Origin: Chrysochromulina tobinii
Taxonomy: Eukaryota; Haptophyta; Prymnesiales; Chrysochromulinaceae
Reading direction: 5' to 3'
NCBI GenBank assembly: GCA_001275005.1
Contig: JWZX01001163.1
Span: 1 to 11,932, forward strand
Length of the DNA stretch: 11,932 nt
The notes under the pieces are model-generated. The model was not told the DNA's origin and searched no databases. It saw only the letters and a list, made by a program, of their open reading frames with translations. Position numbers and translations under genes: made by a program. Positions 7,657-11,932 of this stretch are shown in pieces. Every line of letters starts with the position of its first letter. Positions within the stretch are counted from its first letter, which is position 1.

Positions 7657-8115
7657 CTACCCACAGTGACCCCCTTCGCCGACTCCTGGCAACTCGTGGC
7701 ACGGCTCTGATGCCGGATCCAACGTGACACACATGTACGCTCCGGATCCAACTGAAGCCGGTGCGACGGTGAGCGCCAGCGGCAGAGGCGGAAGCGGCGG
7801 CGGCGACGGGGGCGGCATCGGCGGCAGCGGCGGCGGCGGCGGCGGCGGCGGCAGCAAAGGCGGTGGCGGCGGCGGTGGCGGCGGCGGCGGCAGCGGCGGC
7901 GGCCTCAGGATGGGCTGGTGGGGCATCGCGACGGGAGAAACTGGCAGAAATGAGAGTCCACGAGGGCCTGAGAGTGCAGCCTGCGCTACAGATCGAGGAT
8001 GCAGAGAAAGGGGAGGGAGGACCAGGGGAGGGAGGACCTGGGACACCGAGGGTAAGCGGAGACCAGCGATTGCATCATTTGGAGCGAAGAATGATGCAGT
8101 CGCCGCTCCCGGCAT
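7657..8115 (-). CDS. Proline-rich frame downstream of the AP2 gene, uncertain
   Basis: A minus-strand frame of 152 residues from its first ATG (8115); it is open up to 8226 and there overlaps the end of the AP2 gene in another frame. It begins MPGAATASFFAPNDAIAGLR, has a poly-proline run with Leu and Met interruptions (about residues 77-120), and ends with a Cys-containing tail. Pro-, Ser- and Ala-rich composition suits a disordered tail. It could be an alternative C-terminal exon of the AP2 protein, but I found no GT...AG pair that joins the two frames cleanly. The plus strand of the same repeat would read poly-glycine, so an open frame alone proves little. Confidence 0.25.
   Translation of the reverse strand: MPGAATASFFAPNDAIAGLRLPSVSQVLPPLVLPPLSLHPRSVAQAALSGPRGLSFLPVSPVAMPHQPILRPPPLPPPPPPPPPPPLLPPPPPPPPLPPMPPPSPPPLPPLPLALTVAPASVGSGAYMCVTLDPASEPCHELPGVGEGGHCG
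7780..7903. repeat. GGC/GCC trinucleotide repeat
   Basis: A long, interrupted GGC run (CCG-type on the minus strand) with scattered agc, gac and ggt variants. It reads poly-Pro on the minus strand and poly-Gly on the plus strand. Long open frames over it on both strands are a side effect of the repeat. Confidence 0.9.
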
Positions 8116-8121
8116 CGGAAG

Positions 8122-8175
8122 CGTCACAGGCGCATGCCAAGAAGCAGACGTCACAGGCGCCTGCCAAGAAGCAGA
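8122..8175. repeat. 27-bp tandem duplication across the stop codon of the AP2 gene
   Basis: 8122-8148 and 8149-8175 are two 27-bp copies differing at one base (gcatgcc versus gcctgcc). The TGA stop of the AP2 gene (8151-8153) lies in one copy, and the other copy carries the same trinucleotide in the 3' flank. Confidence 0.85.
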
Positions 8176-11100
8176 CCTTTGGCCGCACCATCTGAGACCG
8201 ATGCCTCTGCGCACGTGCTGCACCACCGCTTCGCACGTGCCACTGCAAGCGCCGCCTGCTCAGCCGATGAGTACACGCCGAGGTAATGAACCCCATGCTG
8301 ACCATAATGCCGCCCTTCAAATCTGCGGTCTGAACGGGCGCACACCCAGTAGAAGCCACTGCTCGTCCCGGGTGAGCGCTCGAGCTCGAGGCCCTCGGCC
8401 TCGGCTAGGCTGGTAGCCTCCGCCGCGCTCTGGCCCACGTCACCCATTTTTCGATAGACTGACGACCTCCTCCGCACCCTGACGCCCGCAGCCCGGCTTG
8501 CAGCTTCCCGCTCGCACCGGGCACGGTCGTATGCGAGCGCGGCCTCTGCGCCGTTGTCAAAGACTCCGAGCACGGTTGGATGGGGTCGGCCGTCGATTCG
8601 CCACGTCGTAACCGCCTCATACCTATCCCTCACCGTGTGCCGGACGCCCACGTAGCCGCTCGCACTATTGGTCACAAGCCCCGCAGCGGCCGCCAGGCCC
8701 TCTGCCACTGCCAGGCGCGCAATCCTCACGCCTAGGGCCACGTCCGCTTGGTCGCTCGCCTCCAAATCAGCGCTTGGTTGGCCCGAAGCGCAAATGATGC
8801 ACGCCCAGCTGTGGGTGTCTTTAGGGCAGAGGTGCCCGAGCTTCAGCTGGCCACACCGCCTGCAGCGTCGCGGAGGCTTTGCCGAAGTCGGCGCGTCCGA
8901 CGGCTGCTCGGTCGACAGACGAAGCTGCTCCTTATGTCGGAGGAGGCGCTCAACGCGCCTCACTGCCTGGGCTTGGCTGCGACCGGGAAGGTGGCGCAGA
9001 ATCCCCACCCAATCGATAGGTCCATCTCCCCCCGAGGAGGCGATCAGCTGCAGTAGATGAGCCGTCTCATGGGCTGGCCAGCAGTCGTGGGCCATGCCTG
9101 CGGCCGGGCCTGCAGCGGGTACCGCGTCACCGCCGCCATCCGCCTCGTCGTCTGTGCTCACCAGCACGGCCGTTACCTCGAGCGCCTCGCCGCTGAAGAG
9201 ACCCTCCGCCTCGTCGGTTACGGCCGTTACCTCGAGCGCCTCGCCGCTGAAGAGACCCTCCGCCTTCGACTCCGCCTCGTCGGTGAACGAGCTCCATAAG
9301 GGGACGAATGCAGAAGGGATCGGTGTTGACGAGCTCCTCGATGGGACGAAACCGGAGGGGGCGTACACGTGCTCGTGAGGCTCGGGCTCGGCCGATAGCA
9401 CGAGAGTGGCTGGAGGATGGCGAAGGGTGGGGGGAGCGAGCGGCGCCCACCACGGCCGCTCCTCGTTGGCGAATTGGCGAAGCTGCTGATCATCCGTGTG
9501 CGCGGCCGCACCATGGAAGCGTCTCTTTTGCTTCTTGTTTGGAGAGAAGGAGTTGTGCGCGTCGCTACCCCGCTTGGGCACGGCCAGCCTCTGCTCGACG
9601 CGGCTGACCAGCTGCTTGAGCCACGCGCTCACCTGCGCCAGCTGCTTCGCATCCGCCGCGGCCTGCTGCTCCACCGTACGGACGAGTCGCTCCACGCAGT
9701 GCACTACCGCCGCCTGTACCCTCCCATGGGCGGCGTTCTCCAACTCCGTCAAGCGCACTAGTCGATCGACGCAGGCCGCCACCGCCGGATCGGGTCGCCA
9801 CCCAGCATAAGCGCCCGCCGTTCGGCGCCGTGCACGCTCACCACTCGGCGGCAGGAGGCATTCGGGCCGAGCGAGCGCCGTGTCCGAGCCCGTGTCCGAG
9901 CGGACGGGCGATGCTCGAGTACCGGTAGCCGTCTTTCTCTGCGCAGACCTCGCCTCAAAGATCTCCCCCCGCGGTCCAGGGAGTTCCGCCGCGCACGGCC
10001 GCTGGCAAGCCTCCAGTTTGAACCGCTTGCGACCACCGCACTTGGCACATGGCCAGTTATGGTATTCGACCCAACCCACTGCCCTCGCATAGCGAGCGCG
10101 AGCGAGCGCGGCGAGCTCGGGCGTCGAGAAGGTGCCGACACTGACCGCGCTATTCAGGCGCGCCTGAAACATGTGCGCGCGCGAGCTGCCGCGGAGGCCC
10201 AGGAGATCTTTGACGCCCTTGTAGCCCCCGCGCCGCTCTGCCGGCCGCTCGCCCCTCCACCGCGCAGGCGCGGCCACGAGGTCGAGGCCCTCCGCTCTCG
10301 CCTGGAGGAGAGCTTCTGCCGAAAGGCGCTCGAGCGTCTCGTCATCGAGGAGCTCCATCTCCGCAGAGCTCGTGAATCGACCTTTCCAGTCATGGACGTA
10401 GCCGGACGCGGTCGTGCGCCCGGCCTCCGCCACGCGCCTCGTGATCTCCTCATCGGAGAGCGTCTGACGTGGTGTGCTCATAAAGCTCCAGAAGCAGAAG
10501 CCGTCGATCCAGACCGCGTGCCGCTCCCCCTCTCCCGCACGCTCATCATGCCGAGCATACACAAGCCCGGAACGGAGCCCGACGCGCATGCAGGCCGCGT
10601 GCCATCGGTCCTCCTCCGGGTTCACGGACGGATCTCCCTGTATCTCCTCGGCGCGCACGGGCGGATCAATTGGAGAGAAGTCGTCGTCATGAGCTTCGTC
10701 CTGAGCGTCGTCAGGAGCGTCGTCCTGAGCGTCATCCTGAGCGTCATCTCGAGCGTCGTCAGGAGCGTCGTCCTGAGCATCGACCCCAACGCGCTCGTCT
10801 TCGGCCCCGTCGGCCACGTCGCACGGCCATCCTTCGGGCACCACCACCACACGCTCGTCTTCGGCCACGTCGCACGGCCATCCTTCGGGCACGGGCACCA
10901 CCACCACACGCTCGTCGAAGCGCACCCGTTTGGCGCCGCCGCTGCCACCGCCGCGGCTGCCGCCGCCTCCACCACCGCCGCAGTCGCCGCCGTCGTCGCC
11001 CCCGCCGCTGTGCGCGACACCATCGTCGAGGCGACCGTTGGCGACGCCAGGGAGCGCATCGGCGTCGCCGCCGCGCTGCTTCCGCTTGCGCTCGCCCGCG

Positions 11101-11747
11101 GCCCTCTTTTGATCCGCCTGACGATCGGCCTGCTGCCCTCGCGTCTTTGCGGACGAGGGCGGCAACGGCGCCGATGCGCGCCACGGCGCGAGGTCGTGCA
11201 CCGGGACGTACGTGTTACGCACCTCGGGCAGCAGCAGTGGCATGGTGCGTCCGTCGACGTCGGCGACGTATTTCACCAAGAACTCGGGCTTGATGGTCCG
11301 GAGGCCCATGAAGAGCGCCTTGAACTGGCGCCGCTGGCCCGCGTGCAGGCCCATCGCGAGGCACGGCTCACCCACGACCAGGCCCTCAGGGATGGACGGC
11401 ATGTCCGCAGCTGATGAGGCACCTTTGCCAGACGCTGCTGATGATGCGGGAGCATGACAGTCCTTCAGGTGTGCCCGCAACGCGCGCACAGCGCGCAAGA
11501 CGCTGTGCGCGTCGCTCGACTCCGTGCTCATCCAACCGACCACGTTGAAGTCGGACTCAAAGTGGTTGGGCTTGATGTGCTGCATCAGCTCCACGGCAAG
11601 CCTCCAAACCTCGTCAGCATCGTTGGATGCCTGCAGCCGCTGCGACCAGCGGTTAGCAGTCTGCCTCCAAGCCGCCTTGACATGCTTCCAGTCCAGTGAG
11701 TCTTGCAGGTCGTCGAGCTCAAGGAGCGCCTGTCGCAATGGGTCCAT
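8151..11747 (-). CDS. Nuclear protein with three AP2-like domains and a SANT/Myb domain
   Basis: A 1198-residue probable DNA- or chromatin-binding regulator in one uninterrupted exon. The ATG at 11747 has A at -3; the only upstream initiator-like codon is a GTG. In order: a Trp-rich helical region (10-95); a conserved module with PCLAMGLHAGQRRQFKALF, possibly Tudor-like (122-190); basic KRAAGERKRK (214-223); a Gly run (about 247-271); a duplicated DERVVVVP/EGWPCDVA (278-313); an Asp/Ala repeat (321-356); AP2-like domain 1 (508-555, GGYKGV...VGTFSTPELAALARARY); a Cys cluster (C567, C570, C581, C585); a coiled coil (653-723); NKKQKRR, a likely nuclear signal (737-743); an 18-residue tandem duplication (822-861); SANT/Myb (888-938, DWVGILRHLPGRS); a zinc-knuckle-like CX2CX6HXC (962-974) and CX2C (983-986); AP2-like domain 2 (1030-1077, SGYVGVRHT...LGVFDNGAEAALAYDRA); and AP2-like domain 3 (1130-1173, more diverged). 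Targets unknown. Confidence 0.86.
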   Translation of the reverse strand: MDPLRQALLELDDLQDSLDWKHVKAAWRQTANRWSQRLQASNDADEVWRLAVELMQHIKPNHFESDFNVVGWMSTESSDAHSVLRAVRALRAHLKDCHAPASSAASGKGASSAADMPSIPEGLVVGEPCLAMGLHAGQRRQFKALFMGLRTIKPEFLVKYVADVDGRTMPLLLPEVRNTYVPVHDLAPWRASAPLPPSSAKTRGQQADRQADQKRAAGERKRKQRGGDADALPGVANGRLDDGVAHSGGGDDGGDCGGGGGGGSRGGGSGGAKRVRFDERVVVVPVPEGWPCDVAEDERVVVVPEGWPCDVADGAEDERVGVDAQDDAPDDARDDAQDDAQDDAPDDAQDEAHDDDFSPIDPPVRAEEIQGDPSVNPEEDRWHAACMRVGLRSGLVYARHDERAGEGERHAVWIDGFCFWSFMSTPRQTLSDEEITRRVAEAGRTTASGYVHDWKGRFTSSAEMELLDDETLERLSAEALLQARAEGLDLVAAPARWRGERPAERRGGYKGVKDLLGLRGSSRAHMFQARLNSAVSVGTFSTPELAALARARYARAVGWVEYHNWPCAKCGGRKRFKLEACQRPCAAELPGPRGEIFEARSAQRKTATGTRASPVRSDTGSDTALARPECLLPPSGERARRRTAGAYAGWRPDPAVAACVDRLVRLTELENAAHGRVQAAVVHCVERLVRTVEQQAAADAKQLAQVSAWLKQLVSRVEQRLAVPKRGSDAHNSFSPNKKQKRRFHGAAAHTDDQQLRQFANEERPWWAPLAPPTLRHPPATLVLSAEPEPHEHVYAPSGFVPSRSSSTPIPSAFVPLWSSFTDEAESKAEGLFSGEALEVTAVTDEAEGLFSGEALEVTAVLVSTDDEADGGGDAVPAAGPAAGMAHDCWPAHETAHLLQLIASSGGDGPIDWVGILRHLPGRSQAQAVRRVERLLRHKEQLRLSTEQPSDAPTSAKPPRRCRRCGQLKLGHLCPKDTHSWACIICASGQPSADLEASDQADVALGVRIARLAVAEGLAAAAGLVTNSASGYVGVRHTVRDRYEAVTTWRIDGRPHPTVLGVFDNGAEAALAYDRARCEREAASRAAGVRVRRRSSVYRKMGDVGQSAAEATSLAEAEGLELERSPGTSSGFYWVCARSDRRFEGRHYGQHGVHYLGVYSSAEQAALAVARAKRWCSTCAEASVSDGAAKGLLLGRRL
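9167..9274. repeat. 54-bp tandem duplication inside the AP2 gene
   Basis: Two copies, starting at 9167 and 9221 (cggccgttacctcgagcgcc), are nearly identical over about 45 bp. On the minus strand they encode EAEGLFSGEALEVTAV twice. The period of 18 codons preserves the frame, and the near identity suggests a recent event. Confidence 0.85.
10690..10779. repeat. 12-bp repeat encoding the Asp/Ala acidic tract
   Basis: About seven units of a degenerate 12-mer (gtcgtcctgagc and variants gtcgtcaggagc, gtcatcctgagc). The minus strand encodes DDAQ/DDAP units of the AP2 protein. The period is a multiple of three. Confidence 0.85.
10811..10916. repeat. 51-bp tandem duplication inside the AP2 gene
   Basis: cggccacgtcgcacggccat begins at 10811 and again at 10862. 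The copies match over nearly the whole unit, and the second has an extra 6 bp (gggcac). The minus strand encodes DERVVVVP(VP)EGWPCDVA twice. Confidence 0.85.
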
Positions 11748-11795
11748 TGTGAGCGAGTGCGAGCACACGAGCGAGGCCGCCGCCTGTGAGAGCTG

Positions 11796-11800
11796 ATTGG
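11796..11800 (-). promoter_or_regulatory. Possible CCAAT box upstream of the AP2 gene
   Basis: The minus strand reads CCAATCAGCT here, about 50 bp upstream of the AP2 ATG. It matches a CCAAT core but is close to the start codon. The remaining bases to 11932 show no gene and are presumably promoter or 5' leader. Confidence 0.2.
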
Positions 11801-11932
11801 TTCGTGCACCGCTGACGCGAACGAGTACCCGTACCGGGCTTGTTGCGTAAACTTGGTCGCGTAGGTTGGTGATTGCAGGTTCATCAAACTACACAAAGGC
11901 AGCCTGGTGAGCGCGACATCCCGGTCCCTGCT

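Noticed and set aside
7724-8416. Plus-strand glycine-rich open frame of 230 codons
   Set aside because: It is the complement of the GGC repeat and of the AP2 gene end, with no domain beyond poly-glycine.
10690-10779. CRISPR array from regular 12-bp repeats
   Set aside because: The units are contiguous without spacers and encode an in-frame acidic repeat.
10059-11414. Plus-strand open frame of 451 codons
   Set aside because: It lies opposite the AP2/SANT gene, whose minus-strand frame carries recognisable domains. Its Val/Leu/Ser repeats are only the complement of the DDAQ and Gly tracts.
1-11932. tRNA, rRNA, transposase or reverse transcriptase genes
   Set aside because: I looked for tRNA-like B boxes, conserved rRNA words and mobile-element protein motifs and saw none that hold up.

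Overview
This looks like nuclear DNA of a GC-rich eukaryotic microalga. A haptophyte is my first guess; a pelagophyte or dinoflagellate is also possible, and taxonomy from sequence alone is weak here. The reasons are eukaryote-only domains (U-box, AP2/ERF, SANT/Myb), long low-complexity and RGG stretches, GT...AG introns that restore reading frames, and no bacterial operon features. All four convincing genes read on the minus strand, so transcription runs from high to low coordinates.

Layout from left to right: (1) 168-2546, a U-box E3 ubiquitin ligase-like protein with two N-terminal SH3-like repeats, a long acidic tract, a third SH3-like module and an RGG tail. (2) 2547-3021, an intergenic stretch with a possible promoter and a 72-bp-period repeat. 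(3) 3022-4778, a GT-B-like glycosyltransferase in two exons; its 116-nt intron is two tandem GT...AG units. (4) 4779-5173, AT-richer spacer with a TATA-like box and repeated CCTATT (AATAGG on the gene strand). (5) 5174-5668, scattered coding-like islands on the plus strand, perhaps a decayed or spliced gene. (6) 5607-6212, a two-exon coding signal just downstream of the next gene but out of frame with it. (7) 6212-7084, an FkbM-family methyltransferase. (8) 7217-7656, gene-free, with a CA microsatellite and a small inverted repeat. (9) 7657-8115, a proline-rich frame, uncertain. (10) 8151-11747, a 1198-residue nuclear protein with three AP2-like domains, a SANT/Myb domain, cysteine clusters and a coiled coil.

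The genes do not form one obvious pathway. The glycosyltransferase and FkbM methyltransferase could both act on glycans, and the AP2/SANT protein is a likely DNA-binding regulator. A theme across the window is tandem micro-duplication: in-frame copies of 9, 12, 27, 51 and 54 bp inside genes, and a duplicated intron unit in the glycosyltransferase gene.
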